This document shows positions 25,095 through 33,463 of a DNA stretch of 64,000 nucleotides, one piece after another. The stretch covers positions 1,674,001-1,738,000 of the forward strand of contig NZ_CP022464.2 of NCBI RefSeq assembly GCF_002234575.2, in the 5' to 3' direction. This DNA comes from Enterocloster bolteae (GTDB taxonomy: Bacteria > Bacillota > Clostridia > Lachnospirales > Lachnospiraceae). The notes under the pieces are model-generated. The model searched no databases and had not been told where the DNA came from. It was given only the letters and a program-made list of their open reading frames with translations. Positions within the stretch are counted from its first letter, which is position 1. Each line of letters begins with the position of its first letter. A program made the position numbers and the translations under genes.

Positions 25095-25928
25095 ATGGAA
25101 AAACAGTCGGAACTATACTTTACCACCGGAGAATTTGCCAGGATTCTGGGGGTCAGGAAACATACGCTGTTCCACTACGACGAAATAGGCCTGTTTTCAC
25201 CGGCCCTAAAGGAGGAGAACGGATACAGGTATTATTTTGTATGGCAGATGGACATGTTCGAGGTGATTCGTGCCCTGCAGAAGTTGGGGATGTCCCTGGG
25301 GGAAATCAAGGAGTATATGGAAAACCGTTCCCCGGAGCGTTTCATGTCCATGATGGACGGGAAGAAGCGCCAGATTGACGAGGAGATACGGCGTCTTAAG
25401 AATATGAAGCGCTTCATCCTTCATGAGGAGGAGTCGGTGCAGCTGGCCATGAAGGCTGCTCTGGATGAGCCAAGGCTGGTGGAGAGGGACAGGGAATACC
25501 TGCTTGTGTCGGACATCAGCGCGGGGTCGGAGCGGAAGGCTGCGGTGGAGATTGCGGAGCATGTGAGAATGCAGGAAAAGTACCATGACACAGTGGGCGC
25601 GGTGGGATCCATTTACCTGGGAGAGGACATGGACCGGGGCATATATGACCGCTATGTGAAGGTGTATACCAGGCTGGATAAGAAAACTGCCTCCCGCCGG
25701 GTTCAGAGCCGGCCGGAGGGAGTCTATGTGGAGCTGTACAGCAGGGGGCATTTGTGGGACATGGAAAAGCCCTACCGCCTCATCAGCGCCTTTGCGGGGG
25801 AGCGGGGGATCCGGCTGGGCCAGATGTGGTATGAGGATTTGATGCTGGATGAGCTGACGGTGAAGGAGTACGAACAGTATATAGTAAAGGTTATGGTGCC
25901 GGTGGAGAGTAAAGTAATAAATCCTTAA
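25095..25928 (+). CDS. MerR family regulator with drug-binding C-terminal domain (BmrR-like)
   Basis: The 277-residue protein has an N-terminal MerR winged helix (YFTTGEFARILGVRKHTLFHYDEIGLFSP, with wing residues YRYYFVWQMDMFEVI), a coiled-coil dimer helix (about 75-115), and a GyrI/BmrR-like effector domain (about 125-270, with YDRYVKVYTRL and GVYVELYSRGHLW). GAGGAG precedes the start. Its 19-bp-spacer operator lies directly in front, controlling the divergent MATE pump. It probably senses toxic lipophilic cations. Confidence 0.92.
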   Translation: MEKQSELYFTTGEFARILGVRKHTLFHYDEIGLFSPALKEENGYRYYFVWQMDMFEVIRALQKLGMSLGEIKEYMENRSPERFMSMMDGKKRQIDEEIRRLKNMKRFILHEEESVQLAMKAALDEPRLVERDREYLLVSDISAGSERKAAVEIAEHVRMQEKYHDTVGAVGSIYLGEDMDRGIYDRYVKVYTRLDKKTASRRVQSRPEGVYVELYSRGHLWDMEKPYRLISAFAGERGIRLGQMWYEDLMLDELTVKEYEQYIVKVMVPVESKVINP

Positions 25929-26011
25929 ATAGACAAAGGATGCACCAGATAGTATAATGTAAAATAATACCAGATGGATGGAATGCAGCCATGACCAAGG
26001 AGAAAATCAAA

Positions 26012-27157
26012 ATGAAGCCCAGCATATGGAGGAGAGTGGACATACAGGTATCCCTATTCACTGCAATTGTAGTGGCCCTGTTGACATTCTCCATTTTTTG
26101 GTTTCAGTACAGAATTACATACAATGATACCCTGATCAGTCTGAGGGACCAGGCAGAGGCCATATACGGATATGTGGAGAAACGTCTGGATAAGAGCACC
26201 TTTGACCAGGTACGGACCAGGGAAGATATGGAGGGAGATGTCTATAAGCAGGCCCATGAAGCTTTCCAGAGGATCAGGGAGATTTCCGGTGTCCGGTATC
26301 TCTACACCGCAAAGATGAATGAGGACGGCGAGTTCGTGTATCTTATCGACTGCCTGGATCAATCGGAGCCGGACTTCCGCTATCCGGGGGACCTGATTGA
26401 GCATGAGATTTACCCGGACATGCAGCGGGCACTGGACGGACAGAAGGTGCTTCCGGACCGGATTAAGGACACGGAATGGGGAAAAATATTTATCACCTAC
26501 ATGCCCATATATGATGGGGAACAGGTGCTGGGAGTGGTGGGAATCGAGTTCGAGGCAGGCCATCAGTATGATACCTACCGGAGCCTGCGTCTCCTGCTTC
26601 CGCTGTTTATCCTGCTGTTCAGCCTTGGGGCCTGTCTCGCCTCCAGACTGTTGTTCAGGCGCATATCCAATCCCTTTTACCGGGATATGTCAAATACGGA
26701 TTACCTGACCCAGCTTAAAAACCGGAACGCATATCAGCTGGATATAGGAAACCGCATTGCCGGGAAGGCCCAGGAGGGAACAGGATTCATCCTTCTGGAT
26801 TTAAATGGCCTTAAGCATGTAAACGATACCCTGGGGCATGATGCCGGAGATGTCTACATTACCTGCGTTTCAAAGGCATATCTCAATATGCGGACCAGGG
26901 AGGCAGTAATGTACCGCATTGGGGGCGACGAGTTTGTGGTGGTGATGCCGGATGCGGACCGGGATAAGATACAGGATTTCATGAGACGGTTCGGGGACAT
27001 GTTTAACAGGGAGGCATCCATGCCGGAATTCACCTTTTCCTGGGGATATTCCATCTATGACCCCAAGGCTGATGCGGATCTCTACAGCACGTGCCGCAGG
27101 GCGGACAAGAACATGTACATGAGAAAGCAGCAGTACTATAAGAATAAAAACACATAG
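26012..27157 (+). CDS. membrane-bound diguanylate cyclase (GGDEF protein)
   Basis: The 381-residue protein has a helix at about 10-33, an extracytoplasmic Cache-like sensor (about 34-190, IFITYMPIYDGEQVLGVVGIE), a second helix (LLLPLFILLFSLGACLASRLL) and a GGDEF domain with LLDLNGLKHVNDTLGHDAGD and intact IGGDEF. It should make cyclic di-GMP from GTP. No RxxD inhibitory site is seen before GGDEF. The start at 26012 is preferred because AAGGAG lies nine bases before it; the ATG at 25991 has no such site. No riboswitch or EAL gene for c-di-GMP was seen nearby. Confidence 0.88.
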   Translation: MKPSIWRRVDIQVSLFTAIVVALLTFSIFWFQYRITYNDTLISLRDQAEAIYGYVEKRLDKSTFDQVRTREDMEGDVYKQAHEAFQRIREISGVRYLYTAKMNEDGEFVYLIDCLDQSEPDFRYPGDLIEHEIYPDMQRALDGQKVLPDRIKDTEWGKIFITYMPIYDGEQVLGVVGIEFEAGHQYDTYRSLRLLLPLFILLFSLGACLASRLLFRRISNPFYRDMSNTDYLTQLKNRNAYQLDIGNRIAGKAQEGTGFILLDLNGLKHVNDTLGHDAGDVYITCVSKAYLNMRTREAVMYRIGGDEFVVVMPDADRDKIQDFMRRFGDMFNREASMPEFTFSWGYSIYDPKADADLYSTCRRADKNMYMRKQQYYKNKNT

Positions 27158-27167
27158 GAGGATACAG

Positions 27168-27938
27168 ATGGGACTGTTGGACAAGCTGTTTAAGAAGGGA
27201 CCAAAAGCAGATGAGGTGTCAAAGGGCGGTTCGCCTATTTACCGCTATGAGGATAAGGAGAATGAGGGCTGGAGGCCGCCGGAGGCTTATGGTGTATACG
27301 CAGAGGAGATAAATGCCCATTTTCAGGGACTGTTTCCCAACCGGGAGGAATTTGTGTTCCATGAGCTTTTATCGGATTTGGTCCACATTGATGTGAACAT
27401 TATGCGGCCCGATGAAACCCATCCCTACTATGTAATGTATACCACGGGCATGAGCGATATGCCTATGACTCTGCCGGAGGAAATCCAGGACAGGGAGGAC
27501 CTCAGGTACGGGGAACTGTATATGTTCCTTCCAAAGGAGTGGAATCCGGGTGAGGCAGGCCAGATCAACAGCGACATTGCGCAGGAGGAATACTGGCCCA
27601 TCGGACTGATTAAGTATCTGGCCCGTTTTCCCCATGAGTACAGCACCTGGCTGGGATGGGGGCACACCATTCCCAATGGTCCTGATTATGAGCCTCTGGC
27701 GCCGGATACCGGAATGGGCGGCGTGGTCCTGGTACAGACCGGCGGCGATATGGGCAGCATGGAGGCAAAGGACGGCAGGAAGGTAAACTTCTACATGGTT
27801 ATACCTGCATACAGGGAAGAGATTGAGTATAAGCTGGAGTATGGCATGGAGGCGCTGGACAAGCGGTTTTCCGAAGGGAACCTGCCCATGGTGCTGGATA
27901 TCCACCGGCCCAATCTCTGCGCGGATTTTAAGGAGTAG
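27168..27938 (+). CDS. suppressor of fused (SUFU) domain protein
   Basis: The 256-residue soluble protein matches the bacterial SUFU domain (about residues 35-250): EFVFHELLSDLVHIDVNIMRP, YYVMYTTGMSDMPM, GELYMFLPKEWN, WPIGLIKYLARFPHEY and NFYMVIPAYREEI. In bacteria the domain is widespread, sometimes in toxin-immunity contexts, but most members have no known role. No toxin gene is next to it. It starts ten bases after the GGDEF gene, so it is probably co-transcribed, and its 3' end overlaps the convergent regulator gene by 11 bases. Confidence 0.85.
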   Translation: MGLLDKLFKKGPKADEVSKGGSPIYRYEDKENEGWRPPEAYGVYAEEINAHFQGLFPNREEFVFHELLSDLVHIDVNIMRPDETHPYYVMYTTGMSDMPMTLPEEIQDREDLRYGELYMFLPKEWNPGEAGQINSDIAQEEYWPIGLIKYLARFPHEYSTWLGWGHTIPNGPDYEPLAPDTGMGGVVLVQTGGDMGSMEAKDGRKVNFYMVIPAYREEIEYKLEYGMEALDKRFSEGNLPMVLDIHRPNLCADFKE

Positions 27939-28728
27939 GCCCGGCTCCTCCGCTTTCCATGAACTTGACCGGAGAGCATCCTACATATTTTTTAAATACT
28001 TTGATGAAATATTTATAGTCCGAGAAGCCCACAAGGTCTGCGATTTCGTAGACCTTGTATTTATTTTCCTTCAGCAGGTCCACGGCCTTCTGCATCCGGT
28101 AGCGGTTCAGATAGTCGTTGAAGGTATAACCTGTAAAGCTTTTAAACTTGGAGTTTAAGTAGGTGCAGGACATGCCGCACTGCTCGCTGATATCCGTAAG
28201 AGAAAGGTGGGAACTGTAGTGGTTCCGGATGCAGTCCATCATGTACTCCACATGGCGGTTCCCTTCGGGACTGTCCCCTGTTTCCGGTTCATCCAGTATG
28301 CCTAACTTACGCTTTTCCATGTCCAGCTGCTTCAGCTCATGCCTGAGCCTGGCCGCTGCCTGCTGCTTGTCTTTAATCTTTCTGAGAGCGTCATAGAGTT
28401 CGTTAAAATTCACTGGCTTTAAAAGATATTCCGTGACTCCCAGGCGGATAGCCTTCCTGGCGTATTCAAAATCGCTGTAGCCGGACACAATGACGGCGTC
28501 ATAGCCGTACTCCTCTATGCTGTCCTCCAGCATGGAAAGACCGTCCTTTACAGGCATGTTGATGTCCACCACCACAATATCCGGGTTTGTTTCCCTGATT
28601 TTTTCCAGTCCCTCCAGACCGTCCACTGCCTCTCCCACCACCACGCAGTCCGCCTCCTGCCAGTTTACCATGAACAGCAGGCCTTTGCGTATGATGTCTT
28701 CGTCCTCCACAATCAGGACCTTATACAT
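27928..28728 (-). CDS. YesN/HptR-type response regulator, AraC family (locus B)
   Basis: The 266-residue paralogue of the 22711-23490 product has receiver motifs IVEDEDIIRKGL, IVVVDINMPVKDG (phosphoacceptor Asp) and EYLLKPVN, then an AraC domain (LTDISEQCGMSCTYLNSKFKS and VYEIADLVGFSDYKYFIKVFKK). GGAGGAGG precedes the start and the gene overlaps the kinase gene by 8 bases. It is the last gene of locus B. Confidence 0.93.
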   Translation of the reverse strand: MYKVLIVEDEDIIRKGLLFMVNWQEADCVVVGEAVDGLEGLEKIRETNPDIVVVDINMPVKDGLSMLEDSIEEYGYDAVIVSGYSDFEYARKAIRLGVTEYLLKPVNFNELYDALRKIKDKQQAAARLRHELKQLDMEKRKLGILDEPETGDSPEGNRHVEYMMDCIRNHYSSHLSLTDISEQCGMSCTYLNSKFKSFTGYTFNDYLNRYRMQKAVDLLKENKYKVYEIADLVGFSDYKYFIKVFKKYVGCSPVKFMESGGAGPTP

Positions 28729-30448
28729 ATGTATCCTCCTCCATATCCGCGGGAAGGGTGACGCTTACCCGCGTTCCGTTTCCGGGGGAACTCTCAATGG
28801 TCAGGCCGTAGGAAGGGCCGTAGAGAAGCCGCACCACCCGGTGGGAATTATATAATCCGATATGTTCCCTGTAAATATCCTCCTGATCCAGGGCTTCCCG
28901 CAGCTCCTTCAGCTTTTCCGGGCTGATGCCGCTGCCGTTGTCCTCCACGCTCAGCACCAGTGTGCTGTCCTTTTTACGGGCCGTGATGGTGACGGATACA
29001 CAGTGTTTATCCTTCATTCCGTGGACCAGGGAATTCTCCACCACAGGCTGCAGGAGCAGCTTTGGAATCATTAAGTCCATCAGTTCCTCCGGGATGTCGA
29101 TATGGTAATTGAGCCTGCGGTTATAGCGCATTTTCTGAAGCAGGAGATAGTCGTTGATGTATTCAATGTCGGTCTGCAGGGGCACAATGGTGCTCCCGTA
29201 ATATACGCTGTAGCGCATCAGGTTGGCAAAGGCCATGACCATCTCCGAAGCCTTCTGGGAGTCAATGGCAATCTCATACCGGAGAGTCTCCAATACATTG
29301 AAGATAAAATGGGGGTTAAACTGTTCCTCCAGCTGCTTGATTTCCATGGTGCGCTTGCGCTCCGCCAGCTCGCTGTTGTGAAGCATCAGCTCCTCGCGCT
29401 GAATCACCATGTTGCGGAACGCGTCGTTGAGCATCCGGAATTCGTCAAATACCTGGCTTTTCAGGCGGTAATCCATATTTCCCCGCCCCATTTCCTCCAC
29501 CGAGGCCTGGAGCTCGTCAATGGCCTGCAGGTTCTTTTTGGTTATGCGCAGGGTCAGGGGCGGAATCATGATGACCATAAGTATTCCGGCCAGCCCCAGA
29601 AACAGAATGCCGTAGGTCACAAGGCTGCGCTGGAATTCCATGGATACCAGTGTGTACAGAATCAGGGAGCTCTCAGGAAGGACTTCCTTGTGTATGTGGT
29701 AATGCTTGTTGTTGACCTTTACAATATTGCCCTTCTGCCAATCCATCCTGTATTTGCCGGCAGGATATTTTTCCATGGGGTCCGCATTCTGCCTTCCCAC
29801 TGCAAAAACCAGGTTGTCATACCTGTCTGTGATGACCACGTCGTCTAACGGGCATTCCCGCACAGCCTCGTAAATCTGTTCATCCATCAAATCGAAAAAC
29901 AGGTATCCGCAGATTCCGTCTGCGTCTGCGACGGGGCGGGCCATGAGCAGGTCCCCTTCCTGTCCGTGTGCAAAATTCAGGCGGCTGGGCATGGTATGGG
30001 TCAGGTCAGGGGCTTCCTGCATTTTTTCCACCAGGCTCTTATAGACGGCGCTGTTCAGGAATATTTCGCGGTTTCCCTCAAATAGGCTGGAGCTTACCAT
30101 GTGTCCCTCTGTATCTGTAAGGGCAAAGGTGCTTCGTATGGGCTGGGATGTGGTAAAACCGTAGAGCAGCCGGTTGACCTGGGTGGCGGCATCCGCATTT
30201 CCCGGTTTCAGGGCATCCAAAAAGCGGTAATCTGTGGAAAAGTGTTCCAAACCTTCCTTATAGGATGACACCTGGCTGTCCAGGGCGGATGCCAGAAGGG
30301 CGTTGTTCTTCCGGTTGCTTCCCACGCTGATCCACTGGACATTGATGAACAGGAACAGCCCCATCAGCACAAAGAGCAGTGAGATGATGGAGCATGCATA
30401 TTTAAGGAAAGAACGCTTGATGTAATCCCTGTACTGGTTGCCTGCCAT
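28721..30448 (-). CDS. YesM/HptS-type sensor histidine kinase (locus B)
   Basis: The 575-residue kinase has an N-terminal helix (about 14-36), a sensor of about 240 residues facing outside, a second helix (TYGILFLGLAGILMVIMIPPL), a HAMP linker and the kinase core EEQFNPHFIFNVLETLRYEI with the phospho-His, N-box PVVENSLVHGM and G-box DNGSGIS. Unlike locus A no second binding protein gene adjoins it, so the locus B transport binding protein may also serve as ligand-presenting partner. GGGAGG lies upstream of the ATG. Confidence 0.92.
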   Translation of the reverse strand: MAGNQYRDYIKRSFLKYACSIISLLFVLMGLFLFINVQWISVGSNRKNNALLASALDSQVSSYKEGLEHFSTDYRFLDALKPGNADAATQVNRLLYGFTTSQPIRSTFALTDTEGHMVSSSLFEGNREIFLNSAVYKSLVEKMQEAPDLTHTMPSRLNFAHGQEGDLLMARPVADADGICGYLFFDLMDEQIYEAVRECPLDDVVITDRYDNLVFAVGRQNADPMEKYPAGKYRMDWQKGNIVKVNNKHYHIHKEVLPESSLILYTLVSMEFQRSLVTYGILFLGLAGILMVIMIPPLTLRITKKNLQAIDELQASVEEMGRGNMDYRLKSQVFDEFRMLNDAFRNMVIQREELMLHNSELAERKRTMEIKQLEEQFNPHFIFNVLETLRYEIAIDSQKASEMVMAFANLMRYSVYYGSTIVPLQTDIEYINDYLLLQKMRYNRRLNYHIDIPEELMDLMIPKLLLQPVVENSLVHGMKDKHCVSVTITARKKDSTLVLSVEDNGSGISPEKLKELREALDQEDIYREHIGLYNSHRVVRLLYGPSYGLTIESSPGNGTRVSVTLPADMEEDTYV

Positions 30449-30474
30449 GGCGGGTACCTCCCGGAAGTAGTGAA

Positions 30475-30499
30475 GTACAGTGCCCTCAGGACACTGTAC
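30475..30499 (-). other. intercistronic hairpin between permease and kinase genes
   Basis: GTACAGTG (30475-30482) pairs with CACTGTAC (30492-30499). There is no T run on the - strand, so it is more likely an mRNA processing or stability stem separating transport from regulatory genes. Confidence 0.5.
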
Positions 30500-30523
30500 C
30501 TCCTATTATATCATAGATAGAGA

Positions 30524-32188
30524 CTAAATGCTGATGTCGTTGCTGCCTGTGACCTTGAAAAACACCAGCAGGGACAGGATGCTTGTCAGGGTCAGGATGG
30601 TGGAGTAGGCCGCGGCATTGCCGAAGTTGCTGCGGATGACCTCGGCGTAGATGGCTACGGTCAGGGTCTGGGTCTTGCTGGTATAAAGGATGATGGAGGA
30701 ACTGAGCTCGCTGATTAAGGTGATCCAGCTCATAATGGCCCCGGAGAGCACCCCGGACATCATCATGGGTACCGTGACCTTCACAAAGGATTTCGTCTCG
30801 GTGCACCCCAGACTGATGGCGGCTTCCTCCACGCTGGGACTGATCTGACCGATGATTGCGGTGCTGGAGCGGATGGTATAGGGCATCCGCCGTATGGACA
30901 GGGATATGATGATAATAATGGCAGTGCCGCTGAGCAGCAGGGGTTTGCTGTTAAAGGCATACAGGAAGGAAATGCCCAGGACAGAGCCGGGGATGATGTA
31001 GGGGAACATGGTCACCGTGTCCAGGATGCCGGTGAGGAAGGACCTCTTCCTGACTGTCAGGTAGGATATGAGGATACCGAACACCACCACAATGGCAATG
31101 GCGCATATTCCGAACAGGTAGGTGTTGAAAATAGCTGTGTTATTGTTCTTGGAGAACAGGGTGTTCCTGTAGTTTTCCAGGGAAAAGCCTCCTGTGTATA
31201 CGGTTCCTCCGCCTGTTGCCAGGAAGGAGGTGACGATGACTGTAATCTGGGGCAGGATGGCGATGAGCACCACTGCGTACACAAACAGATGGGACAGGAT
31301 GTTGCGTGTGCCGGTGCATTTTTCCGCCACCATGGGCTTTAAGGCGGTCATGGAGTAGGTGAATCGGCTGCCCAGATAGCGCTGGAGGAAGAAGAGAACC
31401 AGGGTTATGCCGATGACAATGACGCAGAGCGCGGCGGCAAAATGGTCGTCCGTGCTGACCTCCCCCATGAACTGGCTGTAAATCAGCACCGGAAAGGTCT
31501 TATAGCCCTCGCCGATGAGCATGGGAGTACCAAAGTCAGAGAACACGCGCATGAACACCAGCAGGGAGCTGGCCAGCATGGTGGGCATTACCAGGGGGAC
31601 GATGATCTGCATCACTCTCTGGAATGCGGTGCAGCCAAGGCTTTCGGCTGCCTCGTTCAGGGAATTGTCCAGGTTTTTCAGGGCGCCGGATATGTACATG
31701 TACACCAGGGGGAAGGACTGGAGGGAGAATACCAGTACAATGCCCGCAAACCCATAGATGCCGCCCAGCTTTATGTGAAAGAGGCTGTTGAGTATCTTGG
31801 TGAAGAAGCCGTTGCGCCCCAACAGCTGAATCCATGCATAGGCCCCTATGAAAGGCGGGGACAGGTAGGAAATGACAATCAGGATGTTCAGGTATTTACT
31901 TCCTTTGATCTGTACGCTCCGCAGCACGTAGGCCATGGCCAGCCCCAGAACGGCAGCCACCACGGTGGATACAATGGTGACCTTAAAGCTGTTTACCAGG
32001 GTGCTCCAGTAGTATTTTCTTGCGAAGAATTTAGTAAAATAGGCAAAGCTTAAGTTTCCGTCCTCAGAAAGAACGCTTTTATAGAGCACCAGCACCAGGG
32101 GGTAGACCACGAAGAGAAGGAACAGGGCCAGGATTCCCAGTGCCATTGCAACCCATATATTTAATTTTTTCTCTCCTGCATATCTCAT
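30524..32188 (-). CDS. ABC transporter permease, fused double domain (locus B)
   Basis: The 554-residue permease has about 12 helices and two EAA loops, NEAAESLGCTAFQRVMQ and EEAAISLGCTETKSFVK. It is paralogous to the locus A permease but clearly diverged. AGGAGG precedes the ATG, which overlaps the ATPase stop by 4 bases. It forms the channel for the ligand bound by the 33464-34594 product. Confidence 0.93.
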   Translation of the reverse strand: MRYAGEKKLNIWVAMALGILALFLLFVVYPLVLVLYKSVLSEDGNLSFAYFTKFFARKYYWSTLVNSFKVTIVSTVVAAVLGLAMAYVLRSVQIKGSKYLNILIVISYLSPPFIGAYAWIQLLGRNGFFTKILNSLFHIKLGGIYGFAGIVLVFSLQSFPLVYMYISGALKNLDNSLNEAAESLGCTAFQRVMQIIVPLVMPTMLASSLLVFMRVFSDFGTPMLIGEGYKTFPVLIYSQFMGEVSTDDHFAAALCVIVIGITLVLFFLQRYLGSRFTYSMTALKPMVAEKCTGTRNILSHLFVYAVVLIAILPQITVIVTSFLATGGGTVYTGGFSLENYRNTLFSKNNNTAIFNTYLFGICAIAIVVVFGILISYLTVRKRSFLTGILDTVTMFPYIIPGSVLGISFLYAFNSKPLLLSGTAIIIIISLSIRRMPYTIRSSTAIIGQISPSVEEAAISLGCTETKSFVKVTVPMMMSGVLSGAIMSWITLISELSSSIILYTSKTQTLTVAIYAEVIRSNFGNAAAYSTILTLTSILSLLVFFKVTGSNDISI

Positions 32189-33285
32189 GAATGGTCCCTC
32201 CTGACAATAAGGCTTTGACTGCCGTCCTCAGTGAACACGTTGATTTTATGGGGCTGTACGCCCAGGCGGATGGGGGTGTGGTCCGGGATGATATCCCAGA
32301 TATCGGAGTTCTGTATGACCTCCATCTCCCTGCCGTCCGCTGTTTCCACAAAGTAGTGGGTGGTGATGCCGAGGAACACGCTGCTTCGCACAACCGCAGG
32401 TATGCCGCCGCTGTCCTCCCGGCTGATGATGAATTCTTCAGGACGGATGGATACCTTCACGGCCTGGCCGTCCTGCGCGCTGCGGGAAAGGTTCTCCATG
32501 GGCACGCTGTAATCCCCGATGTGAAGCAGTGTCTGCCCGTCCCTTGCCTCAATGCGCCCGTCCATGATGTTGGACAGTCCGATGAAGGTGGAAACAAAGA
32601 TATTGGAGGGCCGCTGGTACACGTTCTTGGGGGTGTCAATCTGCTGGATGACGCCGCCGTTCATGACTGCGATGCGGTCCGATACAGCCAGGGCCTCCTC
32701 CTGGTCATGGGTCACATATATGGTGGTGATGCCCACCTGCTGCTGGATCCGCTTGATGGCGTTTCTCATCTCCACCCTCAGCTTGGCGTCCAGGTTGGAC
32801 AGGGGTTCGTCCATAAGCAGCACCTCCGGGTGGATGACAATGGCTCTGGCCAGGGCCACACGCTGCTGCTGGCCGCCGGACAGCTTGGAGGGCATCCGCT
32901 TTTTCAGGTGGTCAATCTTTACTACTTTAAGGATTTCGTCCACCTGGGACTCAATCTGGTCCTGGGGTACCTTGCGGTTCTTAAGGCCGAAGGCCACATT
33001 GTCCCGGACCGACATGTGGGGGAAAATGGCATAGTTCTGGAATACCATGCCCATATTTCTCTTGTTGGTGGGGATGTTGTTGATGACCTTGCCGTCAATT
33101 TTGATTTCGCCGCCCTCAATGGAATTGAATCCTATAATCATGCGCAGCAGGGTGGTTTTGCCGCATCCGGAAGGCCCTAAGAGGGTGAAGAATTCACCGG
33201 GCCTTACGTCTAAGGACAGGCCGTTAATAATGGTGTCCTTTCCGAACCGTTTGATTACATTTTCTATGCTGATAGCTACACTCAT
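32185..33285 (-). CDS. ABC transporter ATP-binding protein (locus B)
   Basis: The 366-residue ATPase has Walker A GPSGCGKTT, Q-loop VFQNYAIF, signature LSGGQQQRVALARAI, Walker B VLLMDEPLSNLD and H-loop YVTHDQEEAL, then a TOBE-like C-terminal domain. It is of the FbpC/PotA/AfuC class. AAGGAGGG lies upstream. A long open frame on the opposite strand over this gene is an artefact of its codon use. Confidence 0.94.
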   Translation of the reverse strand: MSVAISIENVIKRFGKDTIINGLSLDVRPGEFFTLLGPSGCGKTTLLRMIIGFNSIEGGEIKIDGKVINNIPTNKRNMGMVFQNYAIFPHMSVRDNVAFGLKNRKVPQDQIESQVDEILKVVKIDHLKKRMPSKLSGGQQQRVALARAIVIHPEVLLMDEPLSNLDAKLRVEMRNAIKRIQQQVGITTIYVTHDQEEALAVSDRIAVMNGGVIQQIDTPKNVYQRPSNIFVSTFIGLSNIMDGRIEARDGQTLLHIGDYSVPMENLSRSAQDGQAVKVSIRPEEFIISREDSGGIPAVVRSSVFLGITTHYFVETADGREMEVIQNSDIWDIIPDHTPIRLGVQPHKINVFTEDGSQSLIVRRDHS

Positions 33286-33322
33286 GGTTTGTAACCCTCC
33301 TTGTTTTTGGTTTTTCAGATAA

Positions 33323-33410
33323 AAAGGACTGCCTCAGCTGACCGTTTCAGACCCCCAAGAGATGATGGGCGGTGATGGAATCATGTGGTCAGCGTAATGG
33401 GCAGTCCTTT
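33323..33410 (-). terminator. partial terminator between the locus B binding protein and ATPase genes
   Basis: Read on the - strand, a stem of 11 bp (33400-33410 with 33323-33333) and an inner stem of 7 bp (GCTGACC 33337-33343 with GGTCAGC 33387-33393) end in a TTTTTAT run. It should let only part of the transcripts through, so that binding protein exceeds the membrane complex. Confidence 0.72.
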
Positions 33411-33463
33411 GGGGGCATGGTTATGCCGGTGCTGTGTGTTCTGTCAGATGAGCGGGCAAAGGG

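Noticed and set aside
32191..33180. 329-codon open frame on the + strand over the locus B ATPase gene
   Set aside because: The - strand gene has all ABC motifs at their right positions; the antisense frame is a shadow rich in His, Val and Gly without a ribosome binding site.
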